This document shows positions 1-8,319 of a stretch of DNA of 10,618 nt, piece after piece. The notes beneath the pieces are model-generated. The model searched no databases. It saw nothing but the letters and a program-made list of their open reading frames with translations, and had not been told where the DNA came from. Origin of the DNA: JBEKZQ01 sp049509675 (GTDB lineage: Bacteria > Planctomycetota > Planctomycetia > Pirellulales > Thermoguttaceae). Location: the NCBI GenBank assembly GCA_049509675.1, contig JBEKZQ010000209.1:1-10618 (forward strand), given 5' to 3'. Position numbers and translations under genes: made by a program. Position 1 is the first letter of the stretch. Each line of letters opens with the position of its first letter.

Positions 1-2250
<2,250 letters not shown>

Positions 2251-2256
2251 GACCCC

Positions 2257-2284
2257 ATTCTAAGGCCACTGCGATGACCGTGAA
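2257..2284 (-). promoter_or_regulatory. Possible mutS promoter, leaderless geometry
   Basis: Read on the minus strand, TTCACG (2284-2279, 4 of 6 matches to TTGACA) is followed after 16 bases by TAGAAT (2262-2257, 5 of 6 matches to TATAAT). Six bases then separate the -10 box from the mutS ATG. That spacing would place the transcription start on the A of the start codon, giving a leaderless mRNA, which fits the lack of a usable ribosome binding site. This is a pattern match only; short promoter-like strings occur by chance. Confidence 0.3.
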
Positions 2285-2367
2285 ACCCCCGATGGCCTGG
2301 ACGCGAAGAGGGCGACTTGCTTCCAGAAATGCGGGTTGCAACTCGTCATGGAACTGGCTAGCTCGGG

Positions 2368-2386
2368 TGGCCCAATCTCTGGGCCA
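2368..2386. repeat. Hairpin 1 upstream of the methyltransferase operon
   Basis: TGGCCCA (2368-2374) and TGGGCCA (2380-2386) form a perfect 7-bp inverted repeat around a 5-base loop. No run of T follows, so it is not a standard intrinsic terminator. It shares the GCCCAAT string with the next hairpin, which suggests a duplicated protein-binding or RNA element. Confidence 0.6.
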
Positions 2387-2410
2387 TGCCACTTATGTAG
2401 GGTGACTGAT

Positions 2411-2428
2411 GCCCAATACGAATTGGGC
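2411..2428. repeat. Hairpin 2 upstream of the methyltransferase operon
   Basis: GCCCAAT (2411-2417), loop ACGA, and ATTGGGC (2422-2428) form a perfect 7-bp stem with a tetraloop. It lies 54 bases upstream of the TATAAT box. No T-tract follows. It could be an operator half of a pair with the hairpin at 2368-2386, or a structure that isolates the two divergent transcription units. Confidence 0.6.
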
Positions 2429-2450
2429 TGCGACTCTTGCGCCGTGTCCT

Positions 2451-2506
2451 TATTCTCACGCGCTGGCGCGCCGGCTGACGATATAATCTCTGTGGCCGTG
2501 AGAATA
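2451..2506. promoter_or_regulatory. 10-bp inverted repeat framing the operon promoter (candidate operator)
   Basis: TATTCTCACG (2451-2460) and CGTGAGAATA (2497-2506) are exact reverse complements, 36 bases apart, with the TATAAT box between them. If transcription starts about 7 bases after that box (near 2494), the left arm overlaps the -35 position and the right arm lies at about +3 to +12. This is where a dimeric repressor or an autoregulating DNA-binding protein would act. The right arm also overlaps ATACG-C-CGTAT (2504-2514). The role is inferred; the repeat itself is directly visible. Confidence 0.55.
2482..2487 (+). promoter_or_regulatory. -10 box TATAAT for the methyltransferase operon
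   Basis: This is a perfect TATAAT, 66 bases upstream of the GTG start at 2554. No good -35 hexamer sits 16-18 bases upstream (the bases there read CGCGCT), so the promoter may be weak, activator-dependent or read by an alternative sigma factor. Confidence 0.45.
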
Positions 2507-2541
2507 CGCCGTATCCTTATGCCGGTTAATGGCTTACGAGC

Positions 2542-2545
2542 AGGA
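2542..2545 (+). promoter_or_regulatory. Ribosome binding site deciding the GTG start of the methyltransferase
   Basis: AGGA lies 8 bases before the GTG at 2554. The first in-frame ATG falls at residue 34, after the SAM-binding motif I, so translation must start upstream of it; the GTG with this site is the best candidate. Confidence 0.6.
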
Positions 2546-2553
2546 CCATCATC

Positions 2554-3510
2554 GTGCAGTTGCCCATTCGAGCAATCGATCTGTTTTGTGGTGCGGGAGG
2601 AAGTAGTTGGGGAGCCCGGCTGGCTGGCGCCAAGATCGTCGCCGGGTTCGACATGTGCAAGGCGGCAGCCGAGGCATACCGCGAGAACTTTCCAGAGGCG
2701 AGGTTCTACGAAGATCGTCTCGAGAGTCTTGACCCGTTTCGTGTTGCCGATGAACTGGGCGCGGTTGACCTAATTCTCGCCTCTCCCGAATGCACAAACC
2801 ACAGCCCAGCCAAGGGGAAGGGGCCACGCTGTGAAAAGAGCAAGGAAACTGCATTTCAGGTAACGCGATTTGCTTCTGCGTTCCAACCGCGATGGATTGT
2901 CGTCGAAAACGTGACGAGCATGCGTCATTGGTCGCGTTACACCGAGTTCATTTCGACAATAGAACATTTGGGTTACAATGTTACTGCCCAGGTGCTGAAC
3001 GCCGAAGCATTCAACGTGCCCCAGGCGCGACAACGGCTTTTCCTGTTGTGCGATCGCGAACAGATGCCTTGCCAAGTCAAACCAACGTCAGGAATACCCA
3101 AACCAGCGTCAGGCATTGTTGAAAAGAACGGGACGTTCGCCTACTCGCCGTTGCGTTCCGAAGGCCGAGCGGCGCCGACCTTACAGCGTGCCGAGCGCGC
3201 CATAGCCGCTGTAGGAAGGAGGCCCTTCCTTCTGGTTTACTACGGTAGCGACGGCGCGGGCGGATGGCAGAAGCTGTCCCGTCCGCTTCGAACGGTCACA
3301 ACTGTAGATCGATTCGCTTTCGTTAAATGGAGAGAATCCGAGCCCGTGATGCGGATGTTGCAAGTACCGGAGTTGAAGGCAGCCATGGGAATGCCGCAGA
3401 AGTTCAGTGTTGGACACCGATCGCGCCGGGATCGGATTAGATTGATTGGAAACGCAGTTTGCCCGCCATTGATGCGCACGGTTGTGAAAACGCTTGTCCG
3501 CGGAGCGTGA
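2554..3510 (+). CDS. C5-cytosine-specific DNA methyltransferase (Dcm/type II family)
   Basis: The enzyme transfers a methyl group from S-adenosylmethionine to carbon 5 of cytosine in a specific DNA site. It has 318 residues, short but normal for a monospecific enzyme. Conserved motifs appear in order: motif I DLFCGAGGSS (9-18), motif IV SPECTNHS (77-84, catalytic C80), motif VI ENV (118-120), motif VIII QARQR (157-161), a small target-recognition region (about 165-250), and motif X IGNAVCPP (298-305). Motif IV has Glu where most family members have Pro before the catalytic Cys. The target sequence cannot be read from the protein. It starts with GTG and ends 4 bases before the ATG of the next gene, so it is the first gene of a tight operon. 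In this context it is probably the self-marking arm of a restriction or defence module; an orphan regulatory methylase is the alternative. Confidence 0.95.
   Translation: MQLPIRAIDLFCGAGGSSWGARLAGAKIVAGFDMCKAAAEAYRENFPEARFYEDRLESLDPFRVADELGAVDLILASPECTNHSPAKGKGPRCEKSKETAFQVTRFASAFQPRWIVVENVTSMRHWSRYTEFISTIEHLGYNVTAQVLNAEAFNVPQARQRLFLLCDREQMPCQVKPTSGIPKPASGIVEKNGTFAYSPLRSEGRAAPTLQRAERAIAAVGRRPFLLVYYGSDGAGGWQKLSRPLRTVTTVDRFAFVKWRESEPVMRMLQVPELKAAMGMPQKFSVGHRSRRDRIRLIGNAVCPPLMRTVVKTLVRGA
3079..3120 (+). repeat. Imperfect 21-bp tandem duplication inside the methyltransferase
   Basis: Two consecutive 21-base units begin AAACCAACGTCAGG (3079) and AAACCAGCGTCAGG (3100), with one mismatch in the first 14 bases and more divergence after that. 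They encode PTSGIPK and PASGIVE (about residues 177-190), at the start of the target-recognition region. The duplication is in frame and lengthens the linker by seven residues. Confidence 0.6.
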
Positions 3511-3514
3511 AGCG

Positions 3515-5662
3515 ATGCCCAAGAAAACAGCACCACTAAAGTCCGGACAGGCGCAGATGCGTCCGCGCGCACGACTCATAGCGCTTATCGGAAACGAGTT
3601 GATTAGTGATGAGTCGGTGGCGGTCGTCGAACTCGTGAAGAATGCCTACGACGCGGATGCGGCGCACGTTTCTGTAAGATTCACGGGAGTGGACCCCAAC
3701 GATCCGGACACGTTGGTCGTTGCGGACGACGGTCGCGGGATGGACCTTGAAACGGTTATGTCTGGTTGGTTTGAACCCGGAACAGTGCTGAAAAAACGCG
3801 AAAAAATGTCTCCGTCGGGGCGGCTGTACCTCGGGGCGAAAGGTATAGGGCGGTTCGCGGCCGCCCGAATCGGCGAGATGCTTTGTTTGGAAACCCGCAT
3901 GAAAGGTGAACCTGAAGGCGTTAGGCTGCTGCTTGACTGGGGCCGATTCGGCGACGAGAGCTACCTCGATGAAATCACGATTGACTACGAGATAGTGCCA
4001 TTGCCGGATATCGAACACGGAACGAGACTGGAATTGTCGAATCTTCACGCGAGAAAGCACTGGGCGGAAGACGCGTTTCGTTCGTTGCACAACCGCTTGT
4101 CGCGACTGATATCGCCGTTCGAAACGGACCACGGCGAGTCGGAGGTCCCGCACTTTGAAATTGACCTCGACATTCCCGGATATCCGGACCTCACTGGAAA
4201 GGTTGAGCCTCACGGACTCACGGGTAAGCCCAAGTATCGGCTAACCGGACGATTGTCGCCGGTAGGCCTGTTCACCGGTGCGATTGAAATCGACAGTAAA
4301 CGGGTGGAGATGTTCAGTGATAGGAAGCTTGGCGGCAAGGGCGAGACGGTAGGTTGTGGCGCTCTTGAAGTCGAGATTCGTGCATGGGATCGCGATCGGC
4401 CGGGGTTGTCCCCCTACATGTTGGCATACAACCAATCGCTTATTGGAATTCGTCGCATTCTTGACGAGTACTGTGGCGTAAGTATTTACCGCGATGGATT
4501 CCGCGTGCATCCTTACGGTGAGAAAGGCATCGACTGGTTGAGTCTCGACACCCGAAGCCGCCAAACGCCAACACTCAGGCTTGCGAACAACCAAATCGTC
4601 GCCGCCATTCGTATCTCCCGCGACGGCAACGATGGCCTCATCGATCGGACGACCCGTGAGGGACTCGTTCACAATCGCGAGTATCACTCTCTTACTGACT
4701 GGTTCGTTCGCGTGCTTGCGCTACTCGAGGCGGAACGTTACAAACGACGTCCGCGTGAGGAGACGAAACCCGAGGAGTTGTCAACGCTTTTTGAACCGTT
4801 CGACCTGTCCGACGTTGTCGCCGAGGCAGACAAGCAACTCGGCAAAGCGCATCCCGTCAGCAGGCTGGTAAAGCAGAAAGATGCTGATATTCGTGACGGG
4901 GTTAAGCGTCTTCAAGAGCACTACTCGCGGGTCCTGCTCGCCGCGGGGTTCGGACAACTTGTCGATATCGTGATCCACGAAATCGGCGCTCCCCTTGGGC
5001 GCATCACGCGAGAAGTGGATTTCCTTAGAAAGCAGATACTTGGCTCGCTTGATAGACAGGCGTTGGACAAGCTCCTCGGCAACGGCGCCTTTGACGAACT
5101 TACGGACACGTTTGCCCGCTTGAAGGCATGGCTTGAGCAGATTGCAACCCTACGCGAAAGACTCGTTCCCAAAGCTGCTGGGAAACGTGGCCATCCTTCC
5201 TCATTCGTGGTTCAGCACGAGATCGCCGACAACCTTGCATTGTTCGCGGCGCTGATTGGAAAGCAGAAGGTCCAGTGTGAACTTCGGGCTCCGAAGCAGG
5301 ACATTGCCGTGCATATGTCGCGATCCAACCTCGGCCAAATCCTGGCGAATCTTCTTGACAACAGTATCTATTGGCTCACACGGCATCACGGGGATGGCAA
5401 GGGCGGAAAGATTGACATCCACCTCACTACATTGAAACACGGATTCAGAATCCGGTTTTGCGACGACGGCCCCGGAGTTGCCGAGGAGGACCGCGAGCGC
5501 ATTTTCGATCAGGAGTTCTCTCGCAAACCAAACGGAATGGGGCTCGGACTTTTCATCGCGCGCCAGGTCATCGAGCCGTACGGCAAGTTGATTTATCGCG
5601 ATGACTGCAAGCTTTCGGGGGCGTGCTTTGAAGCATCTTTTGAACAGGGTGTCGGACTATGA
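3515..5662 (+). CDS. Dual-GHKL protein: MORC/MutL-like ATPase fused to a histidine kinase core
   Basis: This 715-residue protein has two Bergerat-fold ATPase modules. The N-terminal one shows the N-box VELVKNAYDAD (38-48; E39, N43), DDGRGM (71-76) and the lid GAKGIGRFAA (107-116). After it come HGTRLEL (168-174) and an S5-like segment with IYRDGFRVHPYG (324-335) and TREGLVHN (380-387), the pattern of MORC-like (paraMORC) ATPases. The C-terminal one is a kinase core: an H-box HEIGAPL with H488, N-box residues N612 and N616, G1 box DDGPGV (650-655), and G2 box GMGLGLF (674-680). No membrane segment is seen, so it is cytoplasmic. The ATG at 3515, with GGAG 9 bases upstream, is preferred to an in-frame TTG at 3494. 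By inference the front module senses or remodels DNA complexes and the rear module phosphorylates the response regulator encoded next. Confidence 0.9.
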   Translation: MPKKTAPLKSGQAQMRPRARLIALIGNELISDESVAVVELVKNAYDADAAHVSVRFTGVDPNDPDTLVVADDGRGMDLETVMSGWFEPGTVLKKREKMSPSGRLYLGAKGIGRFAAARIGEMLCLETRMKGEPEGVRLLLDWGRFGDESYLDEITIDYEIVPLPDIEHGTRLELSNLHARKHWAEDAFRSLHNRLSRLISPFETDHGESEVPHFEIDLDIPGYPDLTGKVEPHGLTGKPKYRLTGRLSPVGLFTGAIEIDSKRVEMFSDRKLGGKGETVGCGALEVEIRAWDRDRPGLSPYMLAYNQSLIGIRRILDEYCGVSIYRDGFRVHPYGEKGIDWLSLDTRSRQTPTLRLANNQIVAAIRISRDGNDGLIDRTTREGLVHNREYHSLTDWFVRVLALLEAERYKRRPREETKPEELSTLFEPFDLSDVVAEADKQLGKAHPVSRLVKQKDADIRDGVKRLQEHYSRVLLAAGFGQLVDIVIHEIGAPLGRITREVDFLRKQILGSLDRQALDKLLGNGAFDELTDTFARLKAWLEQIATLRERLVPKAAGKRGHPSSFVVQHEIADNLALFAALIGKQKVQCELRAPKQDIAVHMSRSNLGQILANLLDNSIYWLTRHHGDGKGGKIDIHLTTLKHGFRIRFCDDGPGVAEEDRERIFDQEFSRKPNGMGLGLFIARQVIEPYGKLIYRDDCKLSGACFEASFEQGVGL

Positions 5663-6795
5663 GTCAGCCCAAGCCACGAATGCAGGTGCTCCTCGTAGAG
5701 GACGAACCGGACGATCTCAGGCAGTACCAACGCGATTTCCCTGGAGTATTCGACGCGCGCGGCGTTGAAGTGGACATATTCCCGTGCCAAGACTTTGATA
5801 ACGCTTACAAACTCACGTCGAGTCCGCTGTACCGTTTTGACCTGATCGTGTCGGACACGTACAGGGATCCAGTGAATAATCGGGACGCCCAGGTTCTTCG
5901 GATGGTGAAGAACTATCAGGGCCATCGATTCTGCCCACTTGTGGTTTACAGTAGCGGCCCGAAACCGGTGGAACTACGGGAAGGACCGTTTGTCGTGTGG
6001 GCAGACAAGAGCAAATCAGGGGACATTGAGCGCGCGATGAATCAGCTCCTCGACACTCGTATACCGCAGCTTGCCCGACAGTTACATGATGATCTAGAGC
6101 GAAGCGCAGGCTCGTATCTCTGGGATTTCCTGGAGGAGAAGTGGGACCAGCTCAACAACCCTTCGCGGTTAGGCGCTAGCGTCCTTGAACGGATGGTCCG
6201 GAGGCGGGCGGCAATCCAGATCGGTGATATTGATCCGTCGTCGGCAACGGCCGGGTTGGTCGGCAGGCATGCACCAGAGTATTACGTTTACCCGGCGTTT
6301 CAGCAGGAGAACTTCAACCTTGGTGATGTCTTACGTTCGAAGGAGGATGCGAGCGACTGGCGGGTCATTCTCACTCCGCATTGTCATCTGTTTACACAGC
6401 AGGGTCAGGATAAGCCTCGGGCTGACCATGTTCTCCTGGTGAAGGCCGTAAGGGCTGAGGATGTTTTGGGGAGGAAACTCGACAACGCGAAGGCTCAAAC
6501 GAAGCCGAAACAACAGAAGCGACTCGGCGAGTGGGCACGATCACCTGCCCAAACAGAAGGAAAACCAGAAGGACGACATTGGTATCTGCCGGGGTTTCTG
6601 GACATCCCTCACTCATTTTGCGACTTCCTACGAGTCGATAGCGTCTCCTACGAGGACGTTGCAGCGCACTTCCAGCGAATCGCGACGCTCATGCCGCCCT
6701 ATGCCGAGGCGCTGCAATCTTGCTTCACGGGCTTCTACGCGTCGGTCGGAATCCCCGACATCGAAACCGTAAGCATCGAGAGTCTACTCAGTTAG
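5659..6795 (+). CDS. Response regulator with receiver domain and unassigned C-terminal effector
   Basis: The 378-residue protein begins with a receiver domain (about residues 8-130): acidic pair in LLVEDEPDD (E14, D15), phosphoacceptor D66 in LIVSD, the Ser switch in VVYSSG (S98 or S99), and K117 in ADKS. These are the residues needed for phosphotransfer. The rest, about 240 residues, is neither a helix-turn-helix nor a known catalytic output that I can name. It contains a helical stretch (135-190), then TPHCH (239-243), LLVKAV (259-264), a basic linker rich in Lys and Gln (272-290), and HWYLPGF (307-313) with PHSFCDF (317-323). The Cys and His residues could bind a metal. Its ATG overlaps the kinase stop codon (ATGA), with AGGG 9 bases upstream, so the two are translationally coupled and are presumably cognate partners. 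Confidence 0.85.
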   Translation: MSQPKPRMQVLLVEDEPDDLRQYQRDFPGVFDARGVEVDIFPCQDFDNAYKLTSSPLYRFDLIVSDTYRDPVNNRDAQVLRMVKNYQGHRFCPLVVYSSGPKPVELREGPFVVWADKSKSGDIERAMNQLLDTRIPQLARQLHDDLERSAGSYLWDFLEEKWDQLNNPSRLGASVLERMVRRRAAIQIGDIDPSSATAGLVGRHAPEYYVYPAFQQENFNLGDVLRSKEDASDWRVILTPHCHLFTQQGQDKPRADHVLLVKAVRAEDVLGRKLDNAKAQTKPKQQKRLGEWARSPAQTEGKPEGRHWYLPGFLDIPHSFCDFLRVDSVSYEDVAAHFQRIATLMPPYAEALQSCFTGFYASVGIPDIETVSIESLLS

Positions 6796-6797
6796 GT

Positions 6798-6813
6798 GGC
6801 GGCTAATGCCGCC
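6798..6813 (+). repeat. GC hairpin between the response regulator and vsr
   Basis: GGCGGC (6798-6803), loop TAAT, and GCCGCC (6808-6813) form a perfect 6-bp stem followed by TTTG. It sits in the only real gap of the operon (35 bases). The T-run is too short for an efficient terminator, but the hairpin could attenuate transcription or protect the upstream mRNA, lowering the dose of the nuclease. Confidence 0.5.
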
Positions 6814-6830
6814 TTTGCAGACGAGCGAAA

Positions 6831-7256
6831 ATGGTCGATGTGTTGACGCCCGAGCAACGAAGCTACTGTATGTCACGTATCCAGGGAAAGGACACGAGGC
6901 CGGAAATGATTGTGCGGAGGAGCCTTCACGCATTGGGTTATCGCTTCCACGTTCATGTTAGGTCCCTTTGTGGAGTTCCTGACTTGGTTTTCGCCGGGCG
7001 AAGGAAAGTCATCTTTGTTCATGGCTGTTTCTGGCACCGGCACAATTGCCGCTTCGGGCGAGCAACACCTACAACTCGTAGACGATTTTGGCTGGAGAAG
7101 CTCGGAGAGAACCAGAGGCGTGATCGAAGGAACCGTCGCAAATTACGCAAGAGCGGCTGGCAAGTGTTTGTCGTTTGGGAGTGCCAGACTCGTCGAAAGG
7201 AGTGGTTGGTAGGGCGATTAATTGCCTTCCTTGGGAATGCGCAGCACGTTCCCTGA
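6831..7256 (+). CDS. vsr: Vsr-type very-short-patch endonuclease
   Basis: Classical Vsr nicks DNA 5' of the T in T:G mismatches that arise when 5-methylcytosine deaminates, protecting methylated sites from mutation. This 141-residue protein keeps the E. coli numbering at nearly every key position: E25 in RPE, D51 in PDLVF, H64 and H69 in HGCFWHRH, and the structural zinc ligands C66, H71, C73 and C118 (in VVWEC). The opening MSRIQGKDTRPE is diagnostic of the family. It is slightly shorter at the C-terminus than E. coli Vsr. In E. coli vsr overlaps dcm; here two signalling genes separate it from the methyltransferase. In this setting it may be a classical repair enzyme or the nuclease arm of a defence module. 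The ATG at 6831 has only a weak ribosome binding site. Confidence 0.95.
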   Translation: MVDVLTPEQRSYCMSRIQGKDTRPEMIVRRSLHALGYRFHVHVRSLCGVPDLVFAGRRKVIFVHGCFWHRHNCRFGRATPTTRRRFWLEKLGENQRRDRRNRRKLRKSGWQVFVVWECQTRRKEWLVGRLIAFLGNAQHVP

Positions 7257-7337
7257 GTCTGCGAGGTCGGGCCGCGCACCCCCGCCTGCGCTCGCTTGCG
7301 AGTCGGGCTCTTATAGGGACGTGAATAATTCAGGCTA
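7257..7337. other. Intergenic region at the right edge of the low-GC operon, with a hairpin
   Basis: CTCGC (7291-7295), loop TT, and GCGAG (7298-7302) form a 5-bp stem that may extend by outer CCCG/CGGG pairing (7281-7284 with 7304-7307). The strings GAGGTCGGGC (7263-7272) and GAGTCGGGC (7300-7308) are near direct repeats. It may stop transcription after vsr, although no T-tract follows. No clear promoter for the downstream agmatinase is visible. Confidence 0.4.
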
Positions 7338-8243
7338 ATGGCGGGACAAATGATGGAACAACGCGCCGCGGGCCAATTCCTGGGATTGCCGTCGCCTGGC
7401 CGGGAGGCGGCCGACGCCCGAGTGCTGCCGCTGCCGCTGGAGGCCACCGTCTCGTACGGCCGCGGCACGGCGGGCGGTCCGCAGGCCATTTTGGAAGCCA
7501 GCCAGCAAATCGAGCTGTTCGATGAAGAGACGCTCGTCGATTTCACCGTCTATCCCAAGCTGCACACCCTTCCGCCCTTGGCCGCGACCGGCGGCGTGGA
7601 AGATTATCTGGCCGCCGTCCGGCAACAGGTCGCGGCACTCGGCGACCGTTTCCTGATGTCGCTGGGCGGCGAGCATACGATCACCTACGGCACGGTGCGG
7701 GGATTGGTCGGCGACCCGAGCCGTGTGACCGTCGTGCAGATCGACGCCCATGCCGACCTGGCCGATCGGTTGGAGGGCCGGCGCTGGTCGCACGGCACGG
7801 TGATGCGGCGGCTGTGGGAGGAGGGCTGCCGGCTGGTGCAGATCGGCATCCGCAGCCTTTCGCGGAGCGAATACGAATTGTCGCAGAGCGGCCCGCGCAT
7901 CGTCACCTGGTATGCCCATCGCCTGGCGGAGCAATGGGAGCAGATTTTGGCCATGGTCGGCGGCTTGGAGGGGAAAGTGTACTTGACGATCGACGTGGAT
8001 GGGCTGGACCCGGCGGTGATTCCCAGCACGGGCACGCCGCAGCCCAACGGCCTGAGTTGGCGGCAGATGATGGCCTTGCTGGAACGTTTGGCGGCGGCCC
8101 GAAAAGCCGACTGGATCGGGGCGGACGTGGTGGAACTGGTTCCTTCGCCCCAGCCGCCCGGCTGCGACTTCACGGCCGCCCGGCTGGTGCAAAAGGTGTT
8201 GGCCCATTGGGCCCGGGGGAGGCAAGGCGAGCGGGCGACGTAG
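7338..8243 (+). CDS. speB: Agmatinase / ureohydrolase family protein
   Basis: Agmatinase hydrolyses agmatine to putrescine and urea in the polyamine pathway, using two Mn ions in the cytoplasm. The 301-residue length is normal for the family. Metal ligands are all present: H113 in GGEHTIT, D136, H138 and D140 in DAHADL, and D219 and D221 in DVDGLDP. SHGTVMR (151-157) and E266 complete the active-site signature. Related enzymes (arginase, guanidinobutyrase, formimidoylglutamase) share this core, so the exact substrate is less certain than the family. The start could be the ATG at 7338, 7350 or 7353; none has a strong ribosome binding site. Base composition returns to the high GC of mutS. No other polyamine gene is in view. 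Confidence 0.85.
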   Translation: MAGQMMEQRAAGQFLGLPSPGREAADARVLPLPLEATVSYGRGTAGGPQAILEASQQIELFDEETLVDFTVYPKLHTLPPLAATGGVEDYLAAVRQQVAALGDRFLMSLGGEHTITYGTVRGLVGDPSRVTVVQIDAHADLADRLEGRRWSHGTVMRRLWEEGCRLVQIGIRSLSRSEYELSQSGPRIVTWYAHRLAEQWEQILAMVGGLEGKVYLTIDVDGLDPAVIPSTGTPQPNGLSWRQMMALLERLAAARKADWIGADVVELVPSPQPPGCDFTAARLVQKVLAHWARGRQGERAT

Positions 8244-8260
8244 GCCTCCCGTCGGCTTGG

Positions 8261-8276
8261 TGGCACGGGCTTGCCA
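8261..8276. repeat. Small hairpin downstream of speB
   Basis: TGGCA (8261-8265) and TGCCA (8272-8276) form a 5-bp stem with loop CGGGCT, and GCAC/GTGC (8263-8266 with 8277-8280) offers an alternative pairing. It looks like a copy of an interspersed intergenic palindrome, but the window has no second copy to confirm this. Confidence 0.35.
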
Positions 8277-8319
8277 GTGCTCTTCCCTGTCGGTTCTTGC
8301 AGCGAGGAGGATCTTGCGA

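Larger units (their letters stand above)
2251..2553. other. Divergent intergenic region between mutS and the methyltransferase operon
   Basis: No convincing gene lies in these 303 bases. From left to right they hold the putative mutS promoter, the palindromes GTTGCAAC and GCTAGC, two perfect 7-bp hairpins (2368-2386 and 2411-2428), and a dyad-framed TATAAT box for the rightward operon. They also hold an 11-base near-palindrome (2504-2514) and the AGGA ribosome binding site of the methyltransferase gene. Base composition falls from mutS-like to the lower GC of the operon somewhere in this stretch, so it probably contains the left boundary of the acquired segment. Confidence 0.7.

Noticed and set aside
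3494..3517. TTG at 3494 as the start of the dual-GHKL gene
   Set aside because: It would overlap the methyltransferase gene and adds seven residues of no value; the ATG at 3515 has GGAG 9 bases upstream.
6910..7212. Plus-strand 100-codon frame overlapping vsr
   Set aside because: It is a shadow frame of vsr, which has complete family motifs in its own frame.
2391..7325. Possible flanking direct repeats of the island (CTTATGTAGGG near 2392 and CTTATAGGG near 7310)
   Set aside because: The match needs a gap and covers only about nine bases, so it is not good evidence for attachment or target-site duplication.
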